DNA of 64,000 nucleotides from Gracilaria domingensis (taxonomy: Eukaryota; Rhodophyta; Florideophyceae; Gracilariales; Gracilariaceae). This document shows, in pieces, positions 1-10,316 of the stretch (within the stretch, counting starts at the first letter, position 1; every line of letters starts with the position of its first letter). The stretch spans positions 124,001-188,000 of the forward strand of contig VCMS01000052.1 of NCBI GenBank assembly GCA_022539475.1, read 5' to 3'. Both the position numbers and the translations under genes were made by a program. The notes under the pieces are model-generated. The model made no database searches. It was not told the DNA's origin and worked only from the letters and a program-made list of their open reading frames with translations.

Positions 1-2
1 AG

Positions 3-1124
3 AAGGCCATCTATGGCTTGAAGCAAGCATCCAGATCGTTCAGACAGTTTCTGCATCCCATACTGGTTAGCCTAGGAGCCGTTGCTTCAAATGTCGATCC
101 CTCGCTTTACTTTGTCGTGAATGGTGGCCAAGTCTCTATAATCCTGGTGATATATGTCGACGACGTACTGGCTGCAGGACGAAGGGAAGAAGACATACAA
201 CTATTGGTGGCAAAGTTGCGTCAACATGTGGATCTACGCGTTGAGTCTGAAGATAGCAAGTTCCTTGGCATGACAATCGAGAAAGGTATGGACGGTACAA
301 TCAAGGTGCACAATTCTTCTTTAATTGAAGATACACTATCGCGCTTTGGCATGGAAAATTGTGCACCGGTATCAACGCCCTTTGTATCTGGAACGAGACT
401 CAGTGTTCCTGAAGAAGTCGATGTGCATACCGTACCGTACAGGGAGCTTGTTGGTGTCCTACTTCATCTGTCAAACACCTGTCGACCCGACATTTCCTTT
501 GCAGTTGGTTATCTGTCTCGATTTCTGGATAGGCACAGTACGGCACACTGGAAGGCTGCAAAGCGTGTGCTGCGCTATCTGAAGGGAACGAAGGCAATGG
601 GGCTGGTTTACCACCGATCAGAGGACGACCTTACGGGGTACAGTGACGCAGATTTTGCTGGAGATCTCACGGATCGGAAGTCTACTACTGGATTTGTGTT
701 TGTTTTCTCAGGGGCGGCGATATCATGGAAATCTAAGAAGCAGTCCGTCGTTGCGCAGTCTACAGTGGAATCAGAGTATGTGGCTATGGCTGATGCGGTT
801 CGCGAGTGTCTCTTCTTGCGAAGCCTGATGCAAGAACTTGGGCTGGATATCAGTCTGGCTACCTTGATATATGGCGATAATCAAGGTGTTTTGGCACTGT
901 CAGGTGAACATGTTTGTAATGAGCGCACCAAACACATCGACGTTCGTTTTCATTTGGTTCGGGATCAAGTTCAAAAGGGTAATGTCCGCCTCGAGTACTT
1001 GCCGACGCATTCAATGACTGCGGATGTTCTTAATAAGAGTCTGAACAGGGCCTTACATGACCGTCATATAAGGAATATGGGTTTGTCAGCATCTTCTGAG
1101 GTGCAGAACGAGAGGGCGTGTTGA
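3..1124 (+). CDS. Ty1/copia retrotransposon pol, 3' part (RT and RNase H)
   Basis: The frame is open from the window edge, so the protein lacks its N-terminus. The first visible residues, KAIYGLKQA, are the conserved copia reverse-transcriptase block, and the catalytic YVDD lies at 153-164. The RNase H domain follows, with YSDADFAGD, the RKSTTGF block, the QSTVESEY block and a C-terminal TKHIDVRFH block, the standard order for copia elements. About 374 codons remain without any stop or frameshift. The frame ends at TGA 1122-1124, overlapping the putative LTR start by a few bases. It would copy element RNA into DNA in virus-like particles; gag, protease and integrase must lie upstream of the window. 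Superfamily confidence is high; whether the element is active cannot be judged. Confidence 0.93.
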   Translation, partial: KAIYGLKQASRSFRQFLHPILVSLGAVASNVDPSLYFVVNGGQVSIILVIYVDDVLAAGRREEDIQLLVAKLRQHVDLRVESEDSKFLGMTIEKGMDGTIKVHNSSLIEDTLSRFGMENCAPVSTPFVSGTRLSVPEEVDVHTVPYRELVGVLLHLSNTCRPDISFAVGYLSRFLDRHSTAHWKAAKRVLRYLKGTKAMGLVYHRSEDDLTGYSDADFAGDLTDRKSTTGFVFVFSGAAISWKSKKQSVVAQSTVESEYVAMADAVRECLFLRSLMQELGLDISLATLIYGDNQGVLALSGEHVCNERTKHIDVRFHLVRDQVQKGNVRLEYLPTHSMTADVLNKSLNRALHDRHIRNMGLSASSEVQNERAC

Positions 1125-1270
1125 TAATCTTTCGTTCGTTCTATCACTTTGAAGATACTGAATCACTTTGTGTTAATTATTATGTAAGACAATAATATCT
1201 TTGTTCACAAGAAAGTATCTTTTCTCACGTTAGATTAGATATTATTGTTCTAGAAGTATCTTGGATAGTT
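1119..1270 (+). repeat. Putative 3' LTR (or LTR fragment) of the copia element
   Basis: A short purine-rich run (GAACGAGAGGGCG) precedes TGTTGATAAT at 1119, the usual polypurine-tract/LTR arrangement of copia elements. The segment contains a perfect 12-bp inverted repeat, 1189-1200 and 1237-1248. No CA-ending right border is evident before integrase sequence of the next element begins near 1280, so the right limit is a guess. The partner LTR is outside the window. Confidence 0.45.
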
Positions 1271-1279
1271 TAGGTTGAA

Positions 1280-3993
1280 TCTGTGACGAAGAACTGGTTC
1301 GTGTTCTTTACTTCAGCTGATGTTCGGAGGGCTCGCACCAAATCTAGTGGGTTAACCTTCGAGTAAAAACCTTCTGCACTGTTAGTATCAGGCATTGGAT
1401 CCCCGCACATGGTCCTCCCGCAGAACTCTCCGGGGATCCCGAATTCGACTGTGAACAAGTTCGATCAATGTGCGCCTCCCATAACATATTGTTCTCGCCA
1501 AGATCTGCAAGACGACACAATAAAATCGGCGTCATCGGGTCTTCCAATGAAGCCTTACGCTATTTCATCCAGCGCCTCCTCAAAGACCGTAAGTACACCA
1601 AAAGCAGGTGGGACGAGGCTCCCTCTGACCAGGAAGTCGTCTCCAGGGCGGCCTTTCTCAAGAACATACTCCATGGTTCGCGGTTCATTTCGAGCTTTGA
1701 ACTGGCGCGAGGCTACAGACCGGCAATATCTGGCCTCCCAAAGGCCGAAGTAACCCAAGAACTCATCAAAGCCTACGACGAAAAGGCTGCCAGGCAAGCC
1801 CTGCACGTTTTCCTCCGCACAAAGGATGTGAAACTACTTGAAAAGACGCTGCTCAAGCCCTGAACTCCAGTGTATTACTTCATGAAAGCTGCCAGGAGAG
1901 GACAGTGGTACCCAGGTTTCCTGAAGGATCTGCATGACCACTACACGATCGTCTCATCCACAGAAAATCTCAAAGGTTTCTCGTACACGGTAGCTTATGA
2001 AGGCCTGAGGCTTCAACCCTGCTCCCCGTTGCTTGCTGAAGTGGAGCAAATGGAACTTGGATGGTCTCGACTTCCTGGAGAGAATCAAGCCGTCCATCCA
2101 CCCGAGCCAACAGAAGAGGCAGAAGCTCCTCAATTGCCGTAGAACCCTCTCGTTCGTGTCACGGAGGAGCCGCCACCGGACTTCCATGACGAACAATCAG
2201 AACTGCAAGAGGCTTTCGCAGAATGGGACCAGCACCCGTTGAGTGTCGTCTATCTTGCCAAAGCTGACGCAGTGCGCCCCATCAACATGCCCTCCAAGGA
2301 CATTGGAGAATATGCTTCTGTCAAGTCTCCTCCACCGCACGCAGCCTCTTTGAAGTCCACAAAGCAAGAGATCCTCAAGGACCTTTACAAACGACTTGGA
2401 AACGAGCCTCTCTCGGAACACAAGCTCCAATGTGCACCAAGGTGGCTGCTTGACGAGTCGATCGCAAAGGAGAAGCGTTGCTATGAGGAGCGAAGAGCGT
2501 ACATTCCCGTTTCGACGCGCAACCTTCCAAGAAAGGCCAACCTCATTTCCTCCCATCACTTCTTTATCATCAAGCACGATGGAAACAGCGACACCTTGAA
2601 GCTAAGATGCCGCCTTGTCCCGCATGGCAACAAGAATCGGGACAAGGACGACCTCCGCTCGGACTCATCTACCGCACAATTCCCGACAATACGATTACTG
2701 CTCTCACTCGCGGCCCTCTTCCACCTACCGATAGGGGCACTCGATGTGAAATCAGCATATCTTCAAGCTGGTGAACTCCAGAGGGACATCTACGTCAGAC
2801 CCCCGCGCGGCTGGACGCAGTATGTCGACTAAGCATGGAAATTGCTAGCCCCAGCGTACGGATTGGTCGATTCGGGCAGGTTGTGGCAGCGTTGTGTGGA
2901 GGAATGGTTGCTCGATCAAGGATTCGTTACGCTACCAGGAGTCCCGCAGCTCTTCGTCCTCTGGAAATCAGGGAAGATAGCACTGCTTCTCGCAAAGGTT
3001 GTAGACGAAATGCTCCTTGCCGGCCAACGAGAGGAGATGAAAGCTTTTCGTGACAGGCTCTCCGCAAAATTCGAAGTCGGGAGATTCTCGGAAGCTAAGG
3101 ACATAGTATTCAACCGTCTATTCATCCTGCAACACGAAGACTTTAGCATCTTTCTCTCTATGCAAGAGTTCCTCAACTCTATACCCCCACTAGAAATCAG
3201 CAAAACGAGGAGGAAGCAGGATAACGACCCATGCACACCAAGGGAACTCCGAGAAAACCAGAGCCTAACCGGCAAACTAAACTTTCTTGGTCACGGCATC
3301 CTCCCGCAAGCATCTCTAGTGGCCAGCAAAATGCAGTAGTCGCTTCCGCGACTGAAGGTCGCGCACCTGCGCCAGCTTAATCTGGCATTTGCCCATATCC
3401 GGTCCTTGAAGCCCGAACTTTACTACCAAGCTCCCACGAGTCCAATGACTGCCAAAAACTTCAATGTTGGCGTCTAGTCATTCAGTGACGCCGCATCTGG
3501 CACAACTTCATATGGACAGACCAGATTTCTGTGTGCACTATCGTTCAAAGAAGGAGAAGAGGTATTCTGCCACTTTGTGGATTGGCACAGCTCCAAGCAA
3601 GCCCGAGTCTCGTTCTCTTCCGCTGGAGCCGAGATAATCGCGGCTGCGCACACTGCTGACCGATCCATCCAGCTCGCAGAAATGCTCCCAACACTCTTTC
3701 TTTCCGCCCTGCTACCAAGGGCAACCCTCAATATGTACGTTGACTCGTACGGCTTATAGACTACAATATCGACGCTTCATGAACAGAAGGATTTCCGCTT
3801 GCGCCCCACAGTTGCACGCTTGCGCCATTCTTTCGAGGCGCGCGAGATTAACTCTTTGGACTGGATACCGGGCCCAAAGCACCCGGCGGAGGCTTTGACA
3901 AAGATTAATCCCCATGCGTTTAAGCGCCTCAACTCTATGATGAGGAGTGGAGTGTTACCCAGCGATGTCATTCATTCAACTAGAACACTATAA
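1280..3993 (+). pseudogene. Decayed copia-like pol (integrase, RT, RNase H)
   Basis: From about 1350 to TAA 3991 a single reading frame carries a copia-type polyprotein interrupted by in-frame stops at 1861 (TGA), 2140 (TAG), 2830 (TAA), 3337 (TAG), 3475 (TAG) and 3757 (TAG). Another frame at about 1280-1345 (NWFVFFTSADV) looks like more integrase. Integrase shows GDPEFDCE and SSFELARGY blocks, but the expected Glu of the last catalytic block (GVIG) is replaced by Gly. RT shows a RLVPHGNK block, DVKSAYLQ, and VVDE at 2998-3009 where VVDD is expected. RNase H shows FSDAASG, SSAGAE, TLHEQKDF and a terminal GPKHPAEALTK block. The gag side and both LTRs are missing. It is dead; the neighbouring intact copia element may have inserted into it. 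Confidence 0.88.
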
Positions 3994-4026
3994 ACGCCAC
4001 GCGTCTTTCTTCGTCATGCTGAAGCT

Positions 4027-5497
4027 TCATTCCTTTCTGATCAATCTCCTCGCCCTCTTCGAAGACCCATTCCTTCCCTTCTTAGAACTAAGTTCGACCA
4101 TTTTCACTTCTCGAACCTCGGCAATCTTTTCAAACACTTTCACATCTCCAACGCATCCTTTCAAAGAGAGCTCGCACATTCTCAGTGGATACTGCTCGAC
4201 AAGGTCAAGAATTTGTCGGCGCTCCATGTCAATGCACACGACGTGATCGACATTAGGCCTTGCAGCCGAACAATATATGTACTACCCTAGTGGTTCAGTA
4301 TCCACGCCAAAGGTTTGCAGATAAAGTCGTTCCGAACGTCATTTTCCGCAACACAACACGCGTGGCATGGTCATTGCACCATCGCGCAGCGTCGGTGAAG
4401 GACAGCATTTCCGGAAGCGCCGACTTCAATAACACATCCGCAGCATACTTTCCATCTACAACGACTGAAATCGCCTTTGCCAGTGTAGCCTGCAAGCAGA
4501 AATCAACTGTTTTACAAATCAGCATCCGCTCTTCACGAAGTTCAAAGTTACGCAGAAGTTCATTTGCGTCCTGAGCGTCCGGGCTGGACACGCGCACAGG
4601 AACCAAGGGAAAGCGCGTACAATAACTGTCCAATGCTTCTATAGCACCAAGAGCAACGTCTGGCACAATACGCTACCAGTCAGTCATCGAATCATATTGC
4701 AGCCCGAAGCCGATTATTCCGTGCCACACACCCTGTCGCATTAGCGCATTGCACAGCCCTGCACCCTCAGGCGTATGCAATTGAACTGGATGCCAGCCCC
4801 GCACAGGCTCGCAATGATTACGTGCGTAGTATGCTGGCCCCTTATACGCTCTCACACCGTTTTGAGTGCGCAGTACAGTGTCCTTTTCAACAAACATGAC
4901 GGCATCAACGGCCCACTCCTCGCCGTGACCGTCATTTTCCAACAACCCCAATCGCTCGGCAACCTCCAAGTGCAACTGGCGGAGTGGCCGCGCACGGCAC
5001 CATTTTGCAAAGGAATTAGTGGCGAAAACCTCCATTTCTTCTCGTCGCATTACCCGGTGTTCACCACACAAGTGCTCGAGTCGGTACCGTTCTAGCTTAT
5101 TCTCGTCTGCTCGCGTAACGGTTGTAACTGCATCGATGTGCCAATCTGCGCTAAACCCAGAAGATTCATTCAACACGCGTCACGCGATCACATTCACCTC
5201 ACGATTCCAGTCCCTCTTCCGCCGCTTTATAATCTTCTCACACAAACTTTCGATCTGACCACTGCTCCTCTTCCAGCTCCTACGCTTTGGATCATATAGA
5301 TAGCGGCGCCACCGGACCCGCTGTTCGCTCCGCGCAGAAGCCGTGTTGCACGTGGCGCTACTACTCTCTTGCGAGAACGCACACCCCCGCGGAAGTCGCA
5401 CACAACGCTGTGAAGCACGTCTGACAAGCGTGCGCTGCATATTGGCTTTGCGTCCGGATGGCCCCTTGTGGCGCAGGCCCCGCCCTGCCCGCAGCAC
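4027..5497 (-). pseudogene. Decayed gene of unknown family
   Basis: Three consecutive minus-strand ORFs (5497-5180, 5176-4673, 4666-4295) lie in one frame and are separated only by stop codons: TGA at 5180-5182, TAG at 4673-4675 and TGA at 4295-4297. A continuation to 4027 needs one frame change near 4265. Read through, the product would exceed 450 residues, mixed alpha/beta, without signal peptide or membrane segment. Its C-terminal stretch (LRMCELSLKGC, VREVKMVEL) has a leucine-rich flavour, but I cannot assign a family. The uninterrupted coding texture across the stops argues for a formerly real protein. TGA can come from CGA and TAG from CAG or TGG, as in other broken loci here. It ends only 33 bp from the copia remnant. 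Confidence 0.55.
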
Positions 5498-5869
5498 GTG
5501 GACCCTTAACTCCGGTTCTTCTCAGCCAAGGTCCAGCCTGATCTTTAGATCAGCGGACCCTGCAGCCGAGAAGCAAGAACTGAAACCTGTTACAGGCCGC
5601 GCTCGCCTAGTTTCGTCTCTCGTAGAGCCAGCGCCCGCGCTCAAGACGAACGATCGTGCTGGTTGTCGCTCCACAAAGTTGCTGCCGCTTTGCAGCCGCT
5701 TTAAACGTCGTGTCTTGGCCTGTTCACAAGAAGACAGTCAGTACGAGCCAGTTATACCCGTTGCGACCGTCGGCCTCTCTGGAACGTCGCTCCGTAACGA
5801 CGCTGTTGTCACAACGCGTGCGCACAATTTTTTTTTGTTTGCTCTGGTCTCCCAGCTACACGCTCTTAG
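5498..5869. other. No gene recognised
   Basis: This 370-bp stretch lies between the decayed minus-strand gene and the end of gag. Plus-strand ORFs run through it but have no recognisable domain. A 7-bp inverted repeat (CTGATCT/AGATCAG) lies near 5538. If the gag element was once complete, pol should have been here on the minus strand; nothing pol-like is visible. Confidence 0.5.
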
Positions 5870-7915
5870 CTACGCGCTTCGTTCGCTTCTTCGAGCTCTT
5901 TCGCAACAAACGGGGGGGTTGTAAGGACTACTCTGGTCATTACAGCGCTTGTTGCTGCGCTTTCGTCTCGAGCTCGAGCAGCTCGCGCTGCTCGGCGTGT
6001 GCTCGGCTCGAGCGCGCTCGCTCGAGTTGCAACCGGACGATCGGAGTGTCGCCGCTAATTGGTCGTTGAGTTCGAGGGTATCGTCGTCGTTCGCGATGTC
6101 TTCTTGTGCAAGCGCGGCTTGGAGAATAGACATGACGGAGTCATGGTTTGTTCCGTCGCCTTCTCCGGTTGGGTTGGTATCGTTAGCGGCTGCGAATAGT
6201 GTGTCGTAGACACGCTTCCCCCTTTTCCTGAATGGGCAATTGCGTTTCATGTGCCCTGGCTTCTGGCAATAGAAACATTTTCCAGAAGAACGGCGGAAGT
6301 TCGAGCGGTTCAACGTGTTCCTGTTTTGTGAGCTGCGACGGAAGTTGGAACTCCCATTTGGTCTGCCATAGCGTGCGTTCGTGTAGTTGACTGAGGCAAT
6401 AGGCTTCTGTATTCCACCATAGGGGCCTCGATCGTTCCCCAATTTCATCTGCTTCTGGCAATAGCGCTGAGCGCAGTCTGCGAGAGCGATGTAGAGGTCG
6501 TGATAGGTAGGGTAAACTGAATTGGGCCTGTAGAGTTCGATCGCGCACCATTCCATATTCTCCATGGAGGCAATGAGGAGGTCGCGCTTGTATTCGTCTA
6601 TCTGCAATCCGTGAGGAATGCTATGGAACTTTGACTCAATCTCATCCGTTAGCGCACAATACGCTTCATTGATGGTTCTGTTACCATCGAGGTAATCCTT
6701 TAAGTGCAGATTCTTGAGGAATGATAAGACCCGTTGTTGTTGAGCGGTGTTGTGGAATTCGGACGCCATCATTTGCTTGGAGACTGTGTAGTCTGTAGCA
6801 ACAGCCTTCACATTCTGGTCAAAGAACGTTAGAGCATTGTCTTTGAGCATGTGCGGAAGTAAGTAGAGCGCTTCGTTGTCGCTCAACATGTACGTTTTCA
6901 ACACAATTTGCTCGTAGCTGTTGATCGCGGTTTTCCAGGATTCTTTAACTGTTCCCCCATACTTCTTGCCATCTTTGAAGGCATAGCCCACCTGGGAGGA
7001 TGCCTTTTGAATGAGCTCTATACGTTTGATAGAGCTGTGGTCCTGCTCTCCGTAGGCCAGGTTGGCGAGATTCCTCATATCCTGAGATACTTCGGTGTAG
7101 CTCTTCGTATGCGCAGTATCGATAGATAGACGCTGTCCTTGCGCAGGCGTGTCGTCAAATCTGATACGTTGCGGTCGCTGAAAGTGATCAGGAGTTTTCT
7201 CGGGCGATGTAGCGCGATTGTTTGCTGCATCGCTTTGACGCGAAGTTGTCGGGTGCTCTGTTCGCTTCTTCAGGGTCTTGTTAGAGCGCAAGAATTCTTT
7301 GAAGCTATCCATCAGCTTCTCCATCTCACCATCGTCCGTGTCAACCTCATCGTGAGGCGCTGTCGTAGCAATTTCTCCAGTGTCCGGTGGGTCTGGTGTT
7401 CCTTCCGTCTCGTCGGCGTAGGGGTGGGGCTGTCGTTGAACGACATGGCTGACGACTGTTTCAAAATTCTTGTTATCGTCATCCTCACCGTCCCATATCA
7501 AGTAGGCGACGCGCGCGGTTGGGTGGCGGTACTTATGAGCAGGAATGTCGACGTTGAGATATTTGAGTTTGTTGATCAACGCATTAATGCATGTGCGGTT
7601 CTGCATTACGGTCGGTGCGCAGAGTAGAAGCGGGTCCAATTTGGTCCTTAAGCGCTCCAAGAACGTTTCGCCATCGGGATTATCACGAAGCATACGCGAG
7701 ATAACAGATTTATACTTCTGTTCGTGCGCGCTACGCAAATTGGCTCGCGGGAGAAAGGCGGATAGGGAGCCTCGATTCGCATTGTTGGGAGAATGCGGAA
7801 AGGGTTCGATGCGGTCGCTGGGATCTCCGGGTTGATTCGCGGGAGTGTGGGGAACGTCGGTGTCCGGTGAGTTGTCCGGGGACAGATTGGACGGGTCGTC
7901 GTTTGGAGAATTCAT
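5870..7915 (-). CDS. LTR-retrotransposon Gag with CCHC zinc knuckle
   Basis: The 681-residue product is hydrophilic, with a Pro/Asp/Asn-rich N-terminus (residues 1-50) and a long helical central region consistent with capsid. A zinc knuckle at about residues 547-560 matches C-x2-C-x4-H-x4-C (CFYCQKPGH..KRNC) and is followed by a basic RKRGKR patch. Such Gag proteins coat element RNA and build the virus-like particle. ATG 7913-7915 is the first start in frame. The tail after about residue 620 is Ser/Arg-rich and may be read-in sequence rather than native Gag. No protease, integrase or RT follows on the minus strand, so the element is either a gag-only non-autonomous form or was truncated near 5.9 kb. 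Other plausible parents are copia or gypsy; the knuckle alone does not decide. Confidence 0.85.
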   Translation of the reverse strand: MNSPNDDPSNLSPDNSPDTDVPHTPANQPGDPSDRIEPFPHSPNNANRGSLSAFLPRANLRSAHEQKYKSVISRMLRDNPDGETFLERLRTKLDPLLLCAPTVMQNRTCINALINKLKYLNVDIPAHKYRHPTARVAYLIWDGEDDDNKNFETVVSHVVQRQPHPYADETEGTPDPPDTGEIATTAPHDEVDTDDGEMEKLMDSFKEFLRSNKTLKKRTEHPTTSRQSDAANNRATSPEKTPDHFQRPQRIRFDDTPAQGQRLSIDTAHTKSYTEVSQDMRNLANLAYGEQDHSSIKRIELIQKASSQVGYAFKDGKKYGGTVKESWKTAINSYEQIVLKTYMLSDNEALYLLPHMLKDNALTFFDQNVKAVATDYTVSKQMMASEFHNTAQQQRVLSFLKNLHLKDYLDGNRTINEAYCALTDEIESKFHSIPHGLQIDEYKRDLLIASMENMEWCAIELYRPNSVYPTYHDLYIALADCAQRYCQKQMKLGNDRGPYGGIQKPIASVNYTNARYGRPNGSSNFRRSSQNRNTLNRSNFRRSSGKCFYCQKPGHMKRNCPFRKRGKRVYDTLFAAANDTNPTGEGDGTNHDSVMSILQAALAQEDIANDDDTLELNDQLAATLRSSGCNSSERARAEHTPSSASCSSSRRKRSNKRCNDQSSPYNPPVCCERARRSERSA

Positions 7916-8235
7916 AATGAATAATAGCTACTTCCAAAAGAGGATCATTCGAATGATGGTCTCCTAGTGGAATGCTGGCTGCTAGCTCGCAGAGAGGTAA
8001 GACGCGTGGAAGCGGGGTGAGTATGTCAGGTATGTCAGGAATGCTGGGAGAGCCCCATTTACTGTGAGTGGCGCTAGTCGCCTGTTAAGTAGGGAGCGGA
8101 AGCTGAATGCTTCAGGGGAGGTGCCGAACCCCGATATGCATCGGAGGGCAATCGGTCGGATATGTCAGTCGGATTGCCAGCTGTAGAGCTGATCGCCATC
8201 AGATAATACACGTGGTATGGTCTCGCCAACCCTAA
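7916..8235. other. Probable untranslated leader of the gag element
   Basis: No ORF of note. The segment sits between the gag start and an AT-rich TATA-like box on the minus strand, where leader, primer-binding site and LTR end would be expected. I could not recognise a tRNA-complementary primer-binding site or a clear LTR border. Confidence 0.3.
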
Positions 8236-8245
8236 ATTTATTATA
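8236..8245 (-). promoter_or_regulatory. TATA-like box upstream of gag (minus strand)
   Basis: On the minus strand the sequence reads TATAATAAAT about 320 bp ahead of the gag start codon, just downstream of the 45-bp minisatellite. Position and composition fit an LTR promoter (U3 repeats followed by TATA), but no LTR borders were found to confirm it. Confidence 0.3.
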
Positions 8246-8268
8246 GTAGTTTAAAAAAGAACCGAATC

Positions 8269-8430
8269 AGATGCCAGTGTAATGCCCGTGGCAAAATGTG
8301 CATCTCCGCGAGGAGGTGCCACTATAATGCCCGTGGCAAAATATGCACCGCCGCGAGGAGGTGCCACTATAATGCCCGTGGCAAAATGTGCACCGCCGCG
8401 AGGAGGTGCCAGTGTAATGCGCGTGGCACA
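8269..8430. repeat. 45-bp minisatellite, about 3.5 copies
   Basis: Units begin at 8281, 8326, 8371 and 8416 (partial), each exactly 45 bp apart, and differ at only a few positions. Each unit contains TGCCAC and GTGGCA in inverted orientation, so single units could form small hairpins. On the minus strand the array is open and would encode a 15-residue repeat (GTSSRRCTFCHGHYS), but no gene context supports translation. Confidence 0.85.
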
Positions 8431-8671
8431 ATCTCAAGAACCCTAGGTTTCGCATAGTGGTTCGGGACCCAAATCTAGGTTGAGTGGCTCACTAAATTCT
8501 GCCACGCTCAAAACCTGATTACGAAATCACCAACTCATCGGCATGTAACGTACCCGACCGTCTATAACTAGACAGTTATTGGGTAAAGGGCCATAATCGT
8601 ACATGCAACGCGAAATTATTGGCGGGATTGAAAACGACGACTTGTAGCCCATTGTTTAGGATAGAAAGCAC

Positions 8672-8680
8672 TATAAAAAG
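8672..8680 (+). promoter_or_regulatory. TATA box
   Basis: TATAAAAAG is followed by a strongly pyrimidine-rich stretch (about 8700-9250) with no supported ORF. It is the best candidate promoter for the zinc-finger gene downstream and implies a long 5' leader. A GTGAGT near 8905 could be a donor of an additional leader intron, but I cannot place its acceptor. Confidence 0.4.
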
Positions 8681-9306
8681 GCCGGAGCAGTCGCCTCCGA
8701 CTCAACTCCGGCCAGACCACTTCCCTTCGACGACCTTCCCCTCCACCCCACCACAACCTTCCAACCTCTCTCCTTTTCCCTTTGTCGTCCTCAACCTTTC
8801 CTCATCCCCTACTTCTCTCTCTACTTCTCCCCTTGGCGGCCTGGTCTCACCGCCCTCCCTCGCTCACTGCCACTCACACTGACCCTCTGTCTGGGCGCGT
8901 CCTGTGTGAGTAGGCAAAGCGTCTGCACCACCCTTCCATTGGGTTAGCCTTGTGCAGGCGTGACCCTGCCTTTCATTATCCGCTTTGTTTGGCCTTTCTT
9001 GTCTCTTTTGTTCCCTTCGTTGGTTTCTTTCGCTGTTGTTGTTCCATCTGCCATTCTGTCTTGCCCGAACTACCGCTGTTGTTGTCATCTTCGTTTGTTC
9101 CCCGTTTCTTGCTGTTTGGCGGCCTTCTGCTGCCTGCATCCGTTCTATTGCTTCCCGTTTCGGCCTTGGTCCCTGGTTTTGCTGGTTCTTTCGCGTTGCG
9201 ATTCTGTTCCTCACATAGTGTTGCTTTGCACCTGTTGTTGCTAGACGCACTGTGTGATACAGCGTAAGGTTGTTCTTAACCTACGGCCCTGAGGCAATCG
9301 TTCAAG

Positions 9307-9807
9307 AGTAAGTTGTCTACAGCTACTCTTTTGGCATTTTGTGTGACTACTAACGTTTCGTTTGTTTCACATCAAGTGCCAAGGTCTATCGTTTCATCCA
9401 GCGAGTATTCGTCCGTGGTCGATCCGGACGAGCGTATAGAAGAAGTCCCCGATCCCGTTCCTCAGATGAAGAAGTCGGCTGTTCAGCCTCTTGACGGGCC
9501 ACGCGAGCGCCACATCTTTCGTGTAGCCCACCAGAAGGAGAAGCTCCGTCGTAACCCTCCGCCACGTAAGCGAATCCTAAAGCGCTGCCGCGTCTGCGAC
9601 ATTAAGGTTCAGAGTCAACGCCAGCTTGAAGTTCACCAAGCAGGCCGACGCCATCGTAGAGCCGTACGTCGCGCCAACTACACCAAGCAGGACATCCACT
9701 GCAAGGTTTGTGACATCAAGTTCTCCGAAGCTCACGATCTGCGTGTGCACTACAGAAGCCGTCGCCATCGTGCGACCCTTAGGAAGAAGAACAATACTAT
9801 CTATTAG
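9307..9807 (+). CDS. Two-finger zinc protein (Cx2Cx12Hx5H); start codon split by an intron
   Basis: The coding frame from 9377 to TAG 9807 has no early ATG. Splicing out GT...AG at 9308-9376 joins A (9307) to TG (9377-9378) and creates ATG followed by CCA AGG TCT, giving a 143-residue protein. CDS would be 9307 joined to 9377-9807. Two fingers, C71/C74/H87/H93 and C109/C112/H125/H131, both C-x2-C-x12-H-x5-H, are the spacing of matrin/U1-type fingers, which in known proteins often bind structured or double-stranded RNA. The rest is very basic (Arg/Lys-rich), with an acidic patch near residues 15-30. Probable location is the nucleus. If the intron is not used, translation could only start at the ATG at 9466, which still keeps both fingers. 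Confidence 0.72.
   Translation, partial: SKLSTATLLAFCVTTNVSFVSHQVPRSIVSSSEYSSVVDPDERIEEVPDPVPQMKKSAVQPLDGPRERHIFRVAHQKEKLRRNPPPRKRILKRCRVCDIKVQSQRQLEVHQAGRRHRRAVRRANYTKQDIHCKVCDIKFSEAHDLRVHYRSRRHRATLRKKNNTIY
9308..9376 (+). other. Predicted 69-bp spliceosomal intron
   Basis: Donor GTAAGT at 9308-9313, an exact TACTAAC branch-point consensus at about 9348-9354, a T-rich stretch, and acceptor CATCAAG ending at 9376. The three signals together in 69 bp are strong. Its removal is what creates the ATG of the zinc-finger gene. Confidence 0.72.
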
Positions 9808-10316
9808 AGCACAAATCTCTCTTTTCATTCTCGAGTTGTGACACAACCCTATTCATCTATCAATACATATATCTTTCTTGTTTGTCTATCCGTGTTCACT
9901 ATCTCCTTTTCTAATACTTCACCTTCCCTCTTTGTTCTTGGTGTTGTCTTCCTCCCTGTGTGTTCTACGAACTATCATAAGCTAGTGCTCTTTTTGCCTA
10001 CTAGGCTGGTACTTTCTACGAAAGCAAAGTTTTTATTGGTGTTTTGTCCCTTTGGCTTGTCATCGCCGACGCCTTACAGAAATGGCGTTTTCAAGGACCA
10101 ACCTCTTCTACTCCGGTGGATATTGTTGGCACAGTACCCATATACCTTCGTATAATCGCCTGGCAGCAGTCGACATCCACCCGCGAGGATTTTCAACATC
10201 TCTGAACCCCGCTAACAATCGTTGCATTCTACTTTCGTACTTTCAGATACCAAGCCTACTTAACCCTCTTCTAAATCCGCATCGGAAACACAACAGATTT
10301 GGCGCAGCAGGGAAGA
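9808..10316. other. T-rich intergenic region
   Basis: Strongly pyrimidine-rich on the plus strand; it must hold the 3' end of the zinc-finger gene and the promoter/leader of the membrane-protein gene. Short ORFs here are Phe/Ser/Leu-rich and show no domain. CTAAC at about 10210 followed by a pyrimidine run and CAG could mark a leader intron. Confidence 0.4.
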
